The notes below the pieces were generated by a model. That model made no database searches and was not told where the DNA came from. It saw nothing but the letters and a program-made list of their open reading frames with translations. Below are positions 11,641 to 23,610 of a stretch of DNA of 64,000 nt, piece after piece (the stretch's first letter is position 1; each line of letters begins with the position of its first letter). Position numbers and translations under genes: made by a program. The stretch is from Paragonimus westermani. Its lineage: Eukaryota > Platyhelminthes > Trematoda > Plagiorchiida > Troglotrematidae. The DNA lies in the NCBI GenBank assembly GCA_008508345.1, contig QNGE01003249.1:25291-89290 (forward strand). The letters run 5' to 3'.

Positions 11641-14600
11641 CCACCTTATCTATAGTCTTCAACTACCGATTCTGTAAGTCGCGAGGTCCCCAGCCAGCGG
11701 GACGAACCCGAACTACAGTGGCCAACTCCTCTGTGTCACTTAGGCAGGTGAAAACCTGCACTGGTATGAGGCGTTTACAGTGATTCACGAGAACGGATAG
11801 TGTAAAGTAAGCTGAAACTAGTTAGAGCTGGTTGTTAGTTCGATTATTACGCAGACACCTCTCAGAAAGTGTTAATAATAAGGTGTCATAGCCGGTATGA
11901 ATCCAGTAGTCGGATTCTATGGTAAAGTGTTTGACCGGTTCATTATAGGCTACTGATTGGCATATTTTCATAACGTCATCCAATCTCAGTGTTCACCATT
12001 GTCTAGGCCGTCGATAACATTGAAATGTGTTCGATGCAACTAGTGTGCTCTCAAGCGTACTACACTGTCAGCACATTAGCCAGTAAATCTCTACGCTACC
12101 CACATGGAACGGTCAGTCTTATCTGAGACACGCCTCGGTAAATAAAAGCTGGAGTGTAATTGCAATGGTTTTCCTCTTGCCTTGGCAACTATTGGCCCAG
12201 ACTCAGAAGTGCGATCGATCGATTGCTCTAAGTGTTTCAGCTCTGCTTCCAGTTGCCCCTGAGATCATCTGTCTGTTATTCGGATAGTTACCATTCGATC
12301 ACTTTAGGAAGGGCCTGCGCCACTCATCTCAACAACTGGATCCAGTCGATCTGCCTGTGTTTACCTGCTGCACCCCGTGAATTTCTGTCCTCTCACTCCT
12401 TAAGAGCCAGTCAATCTCTGTGTCTATCAGCTTACTCACGTGAACATTAGCCGTTCGACGCCGTTTGCCGTTGAAACCCAGTGCACACATTTGGGACATC
12501 TTACACTGAAATCAGGACAGGTGAAGCTGATATTGAGATATCTTAAACTCAGAAAGGTATAGTCAAATTTGGTCGCAGTTTTGTATTGGAACGAGATGAA
12601 TGTATTACAAAAACTAGGGCTTTAGCTTGAATGGCGAACTATTCTACTTTCCCTAATTTAATGAGTAGTCAATATTAACAGTAACTCAGTTCTCGTTTTG
12701 AGGGTCATTGCAATGCGAGTAAAGGTACGGAAAGCTCAGTAAGTCTACCCTGAATACAAAAGATTTGTTTTATTTGCCATCAGAAGTTATCTGTCTTCTT
12801 TGCCGGTGATTATATTTAGTCGAACACCTTCACGAGAACTTTTAAAACCGTGTTAATCGTAATACAGTTCTCCTGCCAGCGTTGATAGCTGTCCAACCTC
12901 GACTGATTCGTGTAAACCAGGCGTCAGTAAGTAACCAGAATTGACCATGGTTAGTCATCCTCTGCACCAGCCTCAGCTAAAAATTCTTTGACCCTGTTAA
13001 AAATGTGAGTTGTCACTTGATACCTAGCTGATGGGCTGACTTCCCGTTCAACTGAATGTTGGGGCAGACATCACTCTATCAGTTACATTCGCTTATTCTG
13101 TGATTTCCTCTTGGTCTGCGAATAAAGGAGTTAGTCCAGTTTCATTGGAGCCTGTAGACCAGCGCAGATTGCAAGAGGACTTGCAGGAAATGTGCAGCAA
13201 CTTCGTCTGCTTCAAAATCCTAGATAGTATTACGATGGTGGAGTTTTGCCCCCATCTACACATCGAGTCTTCTCACATCGTGCCTCACAATCGCGCCTTT
13301 ACGAGACTACGCCACACACGCCGAGCTGGCTTAGAGGACATGTGTTTGTGAGTAGTATGATGAAAAAGTGAAGGCACAAGATGACCAGACTGTTCAATAG
13401 TTAACCTACTGCCTCAGGAATTTCGAAACAGCTTATATCTACAGGCTGTATAGCTTAGGTATGGGACAAGCAAATATATGCCAACCGTTTTGGGAAGGCA
13501 TACACTAGTGTGCATAACTGGACGTAAGTAGCTAACTGAGGGTGAACGATCAGACAGACCGACGAAACTGTAAAGATATGGGATAAGGTTTAAGAAGGCA
13601 TACTGACCATGTTATTCAGTTCAGTATGAAGAAATAAATGGCTAGCAACTGAGCATTTCTGAATCAGGCAGAAGGCAACTCATTAGATGGATAAAGAAGA
13701 GACAGAGTAGGGCAGTTAGCAGCTCGTGGATGGAGAACGTCTGTGGGTGGGCGATGAACAATTCCACTGCTCATCCACCTTTTACGTACAAAGGGAGATC
13801 GGACACAACTGAATAGACAGATCAGGTTGCTTTTAGGTGTGTGAGCTTTGTTAAACCAGTCCAAATGGATTCGGAGTTAACACTAGGCTGCGTGTAACCG
13901 CGATCCAAAGCACACCACCCAAGGTGTTCGGATGAACGGGATGAACTTACGACTCTCGAAAACGTGCAAACAACAGTAAGTGAAGTTGGATTTTGTGTAC
14001 CGCTCGGAAAAACATATAAAATAACATGTCTCCCTTATTTTAAACGATAATCAATCGGGCATTCAAATAAACCATCAAGGAATGACCAAAATGTAATTGT
14101 ACAGGTCCTCCAAAATGGGTGCAAATGCAAAGAAACTAAATTAAGTTAAACAAGTGAATCTAAGTGATTATCTGAGGGAATACAACACTGGTTTCATAAA
14201 ATCACACAAGGCATCCAAACGGGGTTGTATAGGAGACGAACTTGGAGGATAATGTTACACGTTCTCAGACAATTATTGGTGAACGTTTACTTCAACAACG
14301 GAACACAGATAACCACGAGATGATCTTTCTGCAAAAATGTCCAACCTTTCACCATTCAACCAGGACTACAAAATGCATCACTGTAAGCAGTTTATACGCT
14401 CGAATTTGTACCAGACAGACTAAGCGTGGAGAAGTGGTCAATTCGGAACCGCACGACTAGCACCAACAGACGTTCACAATCATTCATGTTAGACATAAAC
14501 CGAAATGCTGTATTGCTTTTTGCAAGATTTTCACAATGTTTCTAGGGTAAAGGCACAAACTAACTTGTAAGTGATTTACTCCGACTTCCTGTCAGTCATA

Positions 14601-14789
14601 TTTCTCATATGTTAGTTCTTTTCACCTGTCTCTGATTGCACTATCTGCTGTGTTGACACACATTGACACATATTGATTGAACAAAGTTCACAGTCAGACA
14701 GTCTACCTTACAAGACTGTCTCGAAATTGGACTGTTAGATTATTTCTGTACAGTGACCCTTCAGTTTAAATGTAGGGTCTTCTAGTATC
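11641..14789. other. No recognisable gene
   Basis: Short open stretches on both strands, the longest about 80 codons, show no known motif. No exon pair with compatible phase and no repeat shared with the rest of the window was found. Confidence 0.35.
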
Positions 14790-15171
14790 AAGCTTTGGTT
14801 ATACTGGTGCATACGTGCGTGCGGCTGTTTTTACCAATCTTACCAACTTACTATTTATCGCACCCGAGACAAGTGATTGCGTATACTACTTGTGTAGTGA
14901 TGATAAACAATCACACTATACTATTCTTCAGTAGCCACGCACGTATTTGGGTACTGAAGTAACCGGGGTAAAATAGGGGAAGGAACATTGGAGTACACTG
15001 TGGCAGGAAATGGTGTTTTCATAATAAAACTTGACAATGGCAACCATGACGTTTCGACATTAGTGTTACGTGCAAATGAGTGTTTGTGTTCGGTGTGGTG
15101 TTGAGGTACACAGCCAGTGTGTTGATTTCCAGATTAAAAGTTCATGTGCCATCCGCGTTCTAGGTTCGCAA
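14790..15171 (+). repeat. Element A 5' LTR (approximate)
   Basis: The region aligns with the LTR of element B. Shared landmarks are CACACTA..AC...CTTCAGTAG, a poly(A)-type AATAAA at about 15021-15026, GGCAACCATGACG and GCCATCCGCGTTCTAGG just before the primer-binding site. The 5' boundary is a guess from the alignment with B. Confidence 0.55.
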
Positions 15172-15194
15172 TGGTTAGCGCCGTGACCAGGATT
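15172..15194 (+). promoter_or_regulatory. Element A primer-binding site (tRNA-His type)
   Basis: The sequence reads TGG, a 5 bp disruption, then GCCGTGACCAGGATT. The element B counterpart, TGGTGCCGTGACCAGGATT, is complementary to a tRNA 3' end of the form ...CACGGCACCA, which is typical of eukaryotic tRNA-His. The disruption here would weaken priming. Confidence 0.6.
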
Positions 15195-15815
15195 AGGGAT
15201 GAAGATCCCGTGACTGCAGCTGCTGGAGGTTGAGGACGTTCGGAGATTTCTGAAGGATTTTAAGGAGGTGGCTGAGGTGGACGAAGTCAAGACCCACTGA
15301 GCGAAGCTGGCAGCGTGCAAGAGCCCTGCGGAGCTGGAGTGGGCCGGCGTGAAGAAGGCGGTGATCACCTAATTCGGAGTCCCCGCCGACTGCACAGAGG
15401 TAATGTGGTGGTTCAAGAGCTCCAGGCTTGGTCACGGAAGCGACGCTCTCGTTTACACCGTATCACTCCCGGCAGCGCTGCCGCAGTTGGGCCAGGACCC
15501 AGGACAACGGATATTGACAGATCGGTTCTTGGAAGGAATGCCACCAACAGTCCGATAACAGTTCAAGATTGCTCTCATTGCACATCCGATGACGTTGAAA
15601 CGGTTGGCTGATGCAGCTTGACAGTTGCTGGCAAAAAACTTTGTGACAGTCAACGAGTTAAAGGCAATGGGAGGGTTGACTCAGGAATTGGTGGCTTTGA
15701 AGGTGAAGAAGGAAGAAAATCGTAGCGAAGTAGGCTACAGATGCGGGAGACATGAAGACTGGCAAAGATTTTGCCCAGTTGACAAGAAAAAGTCATACTT
15801 AAATAAACGTTTGGT
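15195..15815 (+). pseudogene. Element A gag
   Basis: Gag-like protein is readable in pieces that also occur in element B: TDRxLGRNATNSPITVQDC and NFVTVNELKA, then GLTQELVALKVKKEENRSEV and a zinc-knuckle-like YRCGRHEDWQRFCP. Copy A lacks a 14-residue segment (SEQVELDDLPSAVE) that copy B retains. Several frame changes and stops show that it is not expressed as one protein. Confidence 0.65.
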
Positions 15816-15827
15816 TGACTGTTTTTG

Positions 15828-15966
15828 ATTACTGATGAGTAGTCGGGGATTTGGTTTATTTTCAAGTTGACGATCACTCACATGTGATCGCAGCCTTCAC
15901 ATTCAGCTAGACTTTTCAGCGAGCCTTTTTCGAAAAGAAGCACTAGTCTAGTGCTTTTTCCGAAGG
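15828..15966 (-). mobile_element. 5'-truncated SINE inserted in element A
   Basis: This 139 bp insert matches the tail part of the SINE at 49270-49497 in the same (minus) orientation and lacks the tRNA-related head. It is flanked on both sides by TGACTGTTTTTG (15816-15827 and 15967-15978), a 12 bp target-site duplication. It sits between the gag end and the protease start, and element B has no insert there. The element contains CTTGAAAATAAACCAAATC near its 3' end and an AGCACTAG/CTAGTGCT hairpin near its truncated 5' end. Confidence 0.85.
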
Positions 15967-16049
15967 TGACTGTTTTTGGTTGGAAAAGGAAGCTCGGTTA
16001 TGGTGGTGATTGATAAGACGGCAGTTCAGATCAGAGTAGAAATCAATAC

Positions 16050-16383
16050 TAGCTAGAAGTGCTACTATTTGACACTGGAGCGGTGATTTCATTGGATAGG
16101 CCGAGATCAGAAAAAATTGTTAAGCTGTGTGCAATGGTCATTCGAATAGTCAATGGGTTTACCCTCGAAGTTAATGGCTTGAAAGAATATGATATCTAAC
16201 TCAAGGGTCACGTTATCAAACAACTCTTCGTTATTTCTCCTGATGCACGCCGGACCATACTGGGAACGGACTTTTCTGACCGTGCTGAAACCATGACTGA
16301 TCTGAAACATGATAAGCTCGTGACGAAGTTTGGTCTGGTCCCCCCCATTGAGAAAGTGCAAACCCTAGCGAGGAAAAATTAAG
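16050..16383 (+). pseudogene. Element A aspartic protease
   Basis: The frame reads LEVLLFDTGAVISL, with the catalytic D-T-G at 16071-16079. It continues to ILGTDFSDRAE, the hydrophobic-G motif that closes retropepsin folds. Only one stop codon (TAA at about 16199) interrupts about 110 codons. The matching region of element B keeps ILGADF but has lost the DTG. Confidence 0.75.
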
Positions 16384-16489
16384 GTGAACTTACCTGGATC
16401 AATACCAACCTGTGACAGTCAACTAGTTAGTGAAGTGATACACAAATTCCGAGGATTGTTCGCTACAGACTAAGACCAGTACGGCTAGT

Positions 16490-16960
16490 GTGACTGGATT
16501 AAACACGAAATCCCCATCGGGCTAAGGTGATTTGGACCATTCGGTCTCAGAAGAACTCCAATGCAGTTGCAGCAGGAGATTGTGCGGCAGGTAAAGGACA
16601 TGGTGGAAGAAGAAATCACTGGGGTGGCAAATAGCCCATTCAATCCCCCTTTTTGCTGGTAACGAAACCCAGTGGGAAATTTCGACTTTATGTAGATTAC
16701 AGACGGGTTAACGAAACTACAGTCAATAAAGTGGCGACCACTACAGCGGTAGCATAAATTTTTGACAAGCTGTAGAACGCCTGGATATTCACAGTGATGG
16801 AGTTTTGGTCTAGATATTGCCAGGTTCCAAACAATCGGTCAACTTTGTCAGGATAAAACAACCCTTGCTGGGGGAGGAAAACTGTATCGTTTCAAACGCA
16901 TGCTCGTTGGATTGTCGGGTGCCTACTTTATGTTCCTTTATGTTCACCTGACTCTTTGTT
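16490..16960 (+). pseudogene. Element A reverse transcriptase (N-terminal part)
   Basis: Recognisable blocks are FGPFGLRRTPMQLQQEIVRQ, VKDMVEEEITGVANSPFNPP, LVTKPSGKFRLYVDYRRVNE (the KxGxxRxxVDYRxLN block), WIFTVMEFWSRYCQVP in place of the catalytic LDLxSGYxQ, and FKRMLVGLSGAYF. The catalytic aspartate is lost, and the YxDD block is beyond the truncation. Confidence 0.75.
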
Positions 16961-17746
16961 ACTGGATGCATGCCTTCCTGAAAACATTTTATTTAGCTAT
17001 TTGCATGGTTAATGTTGTTCAGGTTGGTTGTGGAGTCGTTTGTTTGGAACAAACGAGAGTGCCTTCCTGAGAAGTAACTCGATTTTTCATGCTTTTCACT
17101 CTCACGGATTCTCTGTATTCTTGCTTGATTATTCTGTTTAAACAGTGAATATCAACGTTGGTTCCAGAGTAGGCTAGAAACAACTGTCATTCTTTTTTCT
17201 GAATATTCTGGAAATGTGTGTTTTTTTGTTTTCCTAGCTATGGCTTTCTGAATCGTTCTTGCTGGTTTTGCTTACAAAGAATAAATTCGAGCTGCTGCTA
17301 ACGAAGGACGCACCATAGCAGTCCACTTTCTATTCCTACTCCGGTCGCCTCTTCTCATTCTACATACTGCATGTTACCTTGTACTCTCGTACATATCTAC
17401 CCTTCGCGCTTTAATGTGTATTAATAATGTGTCTTAATAATCTGGTATTGACTTGCTAGATTTTCGATGCCCGATCTTCTGCTCAAATAACCGCAAAGCT
17501 TGACTCATTATGGTTGAATTCTAGTGTCAGTTTAGCAGTATTAAATCTGGAAGGATTCGAGTGACCTCATTCGAAACTGACAGGTCACCATTTGGTCAAC
17601 TGGAGCCACACCTCTAATGCGTTGTCATGTGTGTAACCAGGTCATTTACTGCCCTAACGTCGTACCCAACACGTAACGTGTATCCGCACGGTTGGCTTGC
17701 AGAGCCATTTATCGCACAGAATCCTGTACAGCTTATGCTAACATAC
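16961..17746. other. No recognisable gene
   Basis: Element A similarity stops near 16,960. The remainder up to the dispersed repeat has no long open stretch and no motif that I recognise. Confidence 0.35.
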
Positions 17747-17955
17747 AGGACCACGAACGCGCACACTCATTCGCACGGCTGAAGTGTATTCACACACACT
17801 GGGCAGCAATAAATTTTCGTTCGTCCTGATGGCACGTTCCCCATAGCGTGTACACACTATTCCAATAGTCGTTTTTGGTTCGTCGTCTTCTTGGCGTTGA
17901 CGCTTGCCCTTTAATTCCCAAACGTGTCCCCAAATTGTGAGTAGAGTACTGCTCA
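17747..17955. repeat. Dispersed repeat S, copy 2
   Basis: This matches 4726-4925 over about 200 bp at roughly two-thirds identity by eye. Here it is not preceded by LINE coding sequence. Confidence 0.5.
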
Positions 17956-19664
17956 CGAACGAAGCTGCCTAGTATATAACACAGGTATATCCCCTTGCCC
18001 CACACTTCAAAGCTAAGGTGAACTGTAAAAACATCCATGTCTGTTCTGTCAACATCCAGTACAACATCCCGTACAACGTCTGACACGGCGGCCACGCACA
18101 ACGTTGAATGAGACCGCCCAACACAATGCCTGACAGGGACCGCTCGACGAAGCGCCTGGGGAGGAATGTTCGACATGATCACCGGTTCCAGCTTTGTCAG
18201 GCGCGTTAGTGTCGGTATCCCCAATATATCGCCAGACCCACTGTTTGGTACGGCTCATGGCCACGAACACTGCCACAACAATTAATCAGGTTTTGTCACA
18301 CACTTCTACACGACACGTCAAGAGGAATGACCATTCACTGTTGCACAGCATGCCTTGACGCCGCCACACGAGCTAAACAACACGCAGTCCTACGATGAGG
18401 ACTTTCGACTCCAAGACATGTACGGCTTCATTCAAGAAACGAAGTGCCAATTAACGTTTGCCCCCATATCAGCCTATTCATCCGTCACATCCCGCAAGCC
18501 CCCACTGTCACAAATGGTGATTCGTGGTTGTCAAAATCATTTCTGCTGCGTTATCTGGATCCTGACAATTCCCAACATTTCGTTATACAATTTTTGTTAT
18601 TCACTTTTATTTGCTACGCTGCCACTTACGTGTTACACAAATATACATGCATTTTTATTGGCGTTACCCACCTTCTGGTATTAATTAACTTTTGGGCGAA
18701 CAAGTCACAAGCTTCTAAATTCAACCAGTTTTATCGCAGACTGTGGTGGAAGTCCTCCTGGTTATTTTTGATTGGTTCTCTGGACGTGGTGCATGGCATG
18801 CAGAAGCAGACTAAGTTGAGCCCTACGGGGTCTTTAAACAAAGATAAACCCACTGAGGAATCGATAGCCCTCTAAACACCTTCAACTTATCGGAACTATT
18901 TCTATAGACGATTTACTTTTACGCAAGCTTCAGCTACAAAGGCTTTCACAGGACTTGTAATTTCTTCTGGCACCACCTCAAGGTTTGGACTTTGGGAAAG
19001 TTTGGGAAATAGCAGGCTACACCACACAATACCGCGTCCTTTTACAGATCCATTATTTCCTCGAAGGTAGGTCACACAGATGTTATGGTGTATTGTCGAA
19101 GCGAGAACACCTGGGGTTCTGTCCCAAGTATGACCTTAGCCACGTCACTGTTCTCGATTTGCACACCGATTGTTACACTTCAGAACACACGCTAATCTAC
19201 GAGCTCTGACACGTAGTCAGCTTAGAGTAGAATAAGAACACGTGACGGCAATGGCGCGCAGCTTTGTGGAACACGAGAATGACACCATATTAACAATGAC
19301 AGTTGAGACAGTCACCCAGTCGGTTGCGTGGGTAACACGATTGGATCGTTCGGGGCCAGTGTGAGAGAGGGAGAGAGGGGCACACGCGTGCACGGGGAAA
19401 CAGATGACGTGTGGGCAACGGTAGGCGCGGTCGCCACAAGTTGTGCTGTTGTTGTCATCAAAAGTTTGGTTTCCTGAGCCGTTTCGCTTCCTTTCGCTTA
19501 TAAGCTGAAATCGACCAGTCGTCTTATGGTTGGCCTGCAAGCGAACAATCACCCACCGTAGCCCCAAAAAGAGCTGAGAAAAGGGTTTTCACGAACGGGT
19601 GGTCTCAGTGACCACCAGCGAAGTGATGGACAGCAATTTCGCTGGGTCTCAGCACCACAAGCAC
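17956..19664. other. Unassigned region with one open stretch
   Basis: A plus-strand open stretch at 18399-18875 encodes two hydrophobic segments (around FVIQFLLFTFICYAA and TCIFIGVTHLLVLINF) followed by a polar tail. It has no ATG near its start and no family resemblance. A minus-strand open stretch at 17790-18224 partly overlaps repeat S. I would not call either a gene. Confidence 0.25.
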
Positions 19665-19735
19665 ACAAGAAAATCGAACACACGACCCGCGAATAAGTGG
19701 TAAATTGCGATTTAAGCACTTGTCCACCAGACCAT
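19665..19735 (-). repeat. tRNA-like SINE head candidate
   Basis: Read on the minus strand, GGTCTGGTGGACAAGTGC resembles an A box and GTGTTCGATTTTC resembles a B box, with tRNA-like spacing. The stems do not pair well, so this is probably a SINE head or tRNA pseudogene. Confidence 0.35.
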
Positions 19736-20149
19736 GCAGACGTGGAGATCTTGGTTGAAGGAAGGCATGTGAATTAACCAGTAAACGAAAGGAGGCGCAA
19801 CGACACAGGAACCGGGTCGAAACACCTGTCCACCACTGTGGCGGTGGTTAGTGGGACCAACCGTTTGCATCAAAAGTTTGGCATAAAGGCCGGTAAGAGT
19901 GTCGAGCCTTGCAAACAGTAATGCATTATGCGGACGAAAAAAGGCTGGAATTAGCAGGTATCAACGGTGTCCTTCGACGTGTAGGTTTTCAAGGGCAGTC
20001 ATTTATTCAAAATCTGTGGTCAGAGGTTGGCGTAGTCACACTGTCCACTACAGAGGTGTACTTAAAACCGTAGCAACAACATAAAAGTATGGGCTTAAGA
20101 CATTAGAACTGCCATTGATCTAAACCTGTCTAACCTGACCAATTGGGGT

Positions 20150-21000
20150 TATGTTGCCGCCGACGTTTCTTTACGCGTCTCAGAGCATTAGGCAGTGTAA
20201 AGGCCATGTTTTCAGCGGATTGCATCCCTTTTTCTTTCGATGACGTTTTCGTTGCGAGCGCGGACGAAGACGATCATTTGTTCCATTCGTCAATATTATC
20301 CGCACGCTCACAAATCAACGATGTGGTGATGAATACCGAAAATTGTCAATTGGACCATGCATCAGTTGTTTTTCTGGATCATGACGGGATTAATCCAGTG
20401 AACGACTAGGTTTACGCCATTAGAGATTTCACGAAACCTAAGACTACCACTGATCTTCCATGTGTCCGCGACCTTGACAACTACTGTAGGTTCAGTTATC
20501 GATGCGCACAAATCCTGAGGTCTCTGACTGATTTAATTCGTGAGGACCAAAAAGCCATCGAATTGGCTGAGTCTGTTAAAGGTGTCTTTAGTCAAATGTA
20601 GGAAACCCTTGCTGCCACGAAGTTATTTACTCATCAGGATCGGAGGACCTCACTAAGCGTTGTTGTGGTTTCTTTTAACAAAGCAGTACAAAGAGTCTAA
20701 CAACAACTCATCCACTATTTTTGATAACCACTCGATTTTTTCTCTCGTCAACTTTCGGACACCGCTGAGAAGTGCAACAATTTCGACCAAGAACTGTCAA
20801 GTGTATAACACACGGTAAAACGTGTGCTGGAGACCGTGGTTTCTCAAATTTCATAAACCACAAATCACTTGCTTTCGCTCCAGATGCATCTTGTGATACG
20901 TAGTCATCACGATAGACTTGGATTATGTTTCTCATTTCTCAGCTGACATTAGGTATATGTCTGGAGTACATAGTGCCGTTGTCCTGCGTCAGCTTCGTTG
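20150..21000 (+). pseudogene. Ty3/gypsy RT-RNase H fragment (element C)
   Basis: Ty3/gypsy pol blocks follow in order: FDDVFVASADEDDHLFH (in place of YxDDxLVAS), VVFLDHDGINPV (FLGHxI.. block), AIRDFTKPKTTTDLPCVRDL, CAQILRSLTDLI, then LDFFSRQLSDTAEKCNNFDQEL, where FFSxxL...YxTxDxEL is the RNase H start. DYVSHFSADIRYMSG (DFIxxFxxDIxxVxG) follows at about 20910-20965. Several in-frame stops occur and the final block is in another frame. No LTR is visible, and this copy has no overlap with A or B to show whether it is the same family. Confidence 0.75.
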
Positions 21001-22015
21001 CCAAATCTCCGTAAGTCTACTTGAAGTAGATTTTCAAACTGTAGTGTACAGATTCAAAAATACAGCTTTTCCTGTCGTCCACGCCTGAAAAACGGCAGGA
21101 CCTGCCGCTGACTACCTCGGATAGAACCATAATTTGCGATAGTTCACGATCATCACGACCACCGGCGATACCGTGGGCCATGTAACCTTTAATATTTTAT
21201 TTGATGTGCAGTCTGTCGCATCCCGGATTGTGAATTGCAGTAAGGCAGATTCCTGAACAGTTGGTTTGACCCTCTTTGAATAAGGATATCCATCTTTGGG
21301 TACCCTATTGTGAAAGATCTGAAGTCTATCACTACACTTATAGCCCCGTTGGTTCACGAAGTGGCCAATGGCGATCCCCATTAAAAACACTACCACTGAA
21401 GCAACTTCTAAGGCTTTAACTGAAGTACGCATCCGTTGACTTCGTTTATGGCTTTAGGTTACGTTTATCCTGGATGATAAATCTCTCCAACCAAGGCGGT
21501 CGCAAACTTCACATGTAACAGCTAATATATAAGAGCGGTGCATATGGTTCATTTCGATGAGATAATCATCGGCACCCTTTACAAGCGCTGTATGGCACTC
21601 CATTTTGAGTTCGGCCACGAGACTCAGAGCACGAAGCGATGACTCACTGTGATTGGTGGGATATGCTTCCTTGTGATAACATAAAACCCAGCTTCCATTA
21701 TTCGACAGGGAAAGTACTGGGGGCTGTTCCCTCGGCTACTCCCTCCTCAAGCGAACCTGTTTCCCACGATCAGTCGTCACCCACTATTGTAAAACCAATT
21801 CCGTAAATCAAATAACAATAGAAGACGGGCGCTTTTCCATCTCTTTTTGTCGAACACCTCTGATAAGTTTTCTTCAGCTGGCTCATACTTTTCCTAGCGT
21901 GTACATTATAATGGTTTCCAGTTTTCAGTGGTCAGATATCACCACTTTTTCAGTAGATCTACATCTCTCAGATTGCTATAAGCATGATTACTAAATGTGA
22001 GCTTTCAACAACAAC
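21001..22015. other. No recognisable gene
   Basis: The stretch between gypsy fragment C and the Penelope-like frame has no motif that I recognise. Its right end should hold the 3' untranslated region of the Penelope-like element. Confidence 0.35.
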
Positions 22016-23239
22016 CTATTTTTGTAACAGGGTAGAGAAACTGCGAGTCAACAGTTTATGTACACACAGAGCCGGACGGTGAGTATTGATCAACATCACC
22101 TCGGAGAAAGCGAGCAATTTGGGGTTCTTATTACGTAACAGAACTTGAAACGAGTTGGCCGGGTCAACAACGTGACCTGTTTCCATGATGTGTTTTGTGA
22201 TGGATGAGGTCGGATTTCGTCTCAGTCGTTCTGTCGACAATGTCCGTTGCGTCATGGCGTGTATCAACCACTTGAGCATATGTTCAGCCATTCTTTGTCG
22301 TAGGCATCGATCTGTTCTGCCGATATAGGTGTCACCGCAACTACAAGTGAACTGATAGATTACATGTGAGATAGAACATTTCGGTAGGTCACGACTACGA
22401 ATAAGCTGAGTGACAATCCTAGTTGTGAGTAGAAATTGCAATTCAGCCGCAGGGAATGTGCGAGTTAGAGCAGACTGTAATGTTTGACTTACGTCGGTTG
22501 TGACATGATCGCCTTAGAAGGGTAGGTTCAAAAAGACCTGCTTCTTGGGAACCGTACTCACGACAGACTTTGTCAGTCTCTTCTGGCTGTGAACATCGAT
22601 GAATTTCTCCGGGTATCCGTTTGCAAGCAGTACCTTTCTTAATTTCGCCTCTTCTCCTTGTAAACAATCATCGGTGCATATCTCCCGGGCTCTATGAAAC
22701 AGGGTTCGTACCAGGCTTCTTTTGTAAGTAATGGGCGCAAAAGAAGAGAACTGCAAATACTGACCGCTCCAATTGGCTTTGCGGTGCACTGAGCGTTGTA
22801 ATGAGCCATCCTGCCGTCTGGTAATTGAAATGTCTAGAAAAGATAATCTGTTGTTTGTTTCCTCCTCATGAGAAAGAGAAAGATTAGGATGAACGGAATT
22901 GAAGCGGCTTAGGAGTGAAGCGAAATGAATATTAGTAGTAAAAAACAAAATATCATCTACATATCGCTTATGGATACTGGCACAATCTATAGCATCAGAT
23001 AGTTTTAATTCACTCATTCCTAAAAATATATCTGCAAGTGTAAGGCCCAATGGGATACCCATTGCTACATCATCAACTTGCTTATAGGACAATCCGCCGA
23101 AATTAAAACGGAAATTCTCTGTACATAAAAGTATAAGTTCCTTAAGGTAATCAACTGGGAGACAAAAAGACAAATTTTGACGGGAAATGAAACCGCATAA
23201 AAAGTCAACTGTTTCTCGGAAGGGGACGTTTGTAAACAA
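22016..23239 (-). pseudogene. Penelope-like RT plus GIY-YIG endonuclease, one stop
   Basis: One continuous minus-strand frame of about 408 codons carries a reverse transcriptase and a C-terminal GIY-YIG endonuclease, the defining pair of Penelope-like elements. RT landmarks are FTNVPFRETVDFL, FGGLSYKQVDDVAMGIPLGL, KRYVDDILFF (catalytic D-D) and RLSFLDISITRRQDGSL. The endonuclease half has CSCGDTYIGRTDRCLRQRMAEH and ITKHIMETGHVVD. The frame is broken by a single TAA at 22514-22516, between RT (NLPF) and linker (GDHVTTDV). The 5' end is truncated inside the RT, so its N-terminal domain is missing. Confidence 0.85.
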
Positions 23240-23610
23240 AGCACATCATGGAAACAGGTCACGTTGTTGACCCGGCCAACTCGTTTCAAGTTCTGTTACG
23301 TAATAAGAACCCCAAATTGCTCGCTTTCTCCGAGACGATGTTGATCAATACTCACCGTCCGGCTCTGTGTGTGTGCATAAACTGTTGACTCACGCAGTTT
23401 GTCTGCCCTGGAACTGACGACAGCCTTTGTTTCATATAAACTCAATCGTTGAATGTTTTTTATTGTGTTGCTAACCCCATGTCCTATATATTCTAATGTT
23501 TTATGTTCGTGACTGAAGAGAGTAAGCGAAATGTTAGCATCTCGCGATGTATGCTTTCTATCGCTATTGGTGAACTGGATCAAGGGAACTCGGTGTAGTA
23601 GTTTTGTAAA
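23236..23610 (+). mobile_element. Inverted 3'-end copy of the Penelope-like element
   Basis: On the plus strand, CACATCATGGAAACAGGTCA and the following ~140 bp nearly repeat the minus-strand C-terminal coding region at 22016-22200 (HIMETGHVVDP through HRPALCV). They end at a stop and continue into about 220 bp of 3' untranslated sequence. The copy abuts the 5'-truncated minus-strand frame head-to-head. Confidence 0.85.

Larger units (their letters stand above)
14790..16960 (+). mobile_element. Ty3/gypsy retrotransposon A (5' half, decayed)
   Basis: From 5' to 3' the element shows an LTR-like region, a tRNA primer-binding site, gag, an aspartic protease with DTG, and the start of reverse transcriptase. 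It ends near FKRMLVGLSGAYF, corresponding to FKRMPFGLxNAPxxF of Ty3/gypsy RT. It aligns over its whole length with element B (36.15-37.88 kb, minus strand). RNase H, integrase and the 3' LTR are missing. Stops and frameshifts occur throughout, and a 139 bp SINE splits the gag/protease junction. Confidence 0.8.

Noticed and set aside
17790..18224. 144-codon minus-strand open reading frame
   Set aside because: It overlaps dispersed repeat S, has no motif, and the matching region at 4.7-5.1 kb does not preserve the frame.
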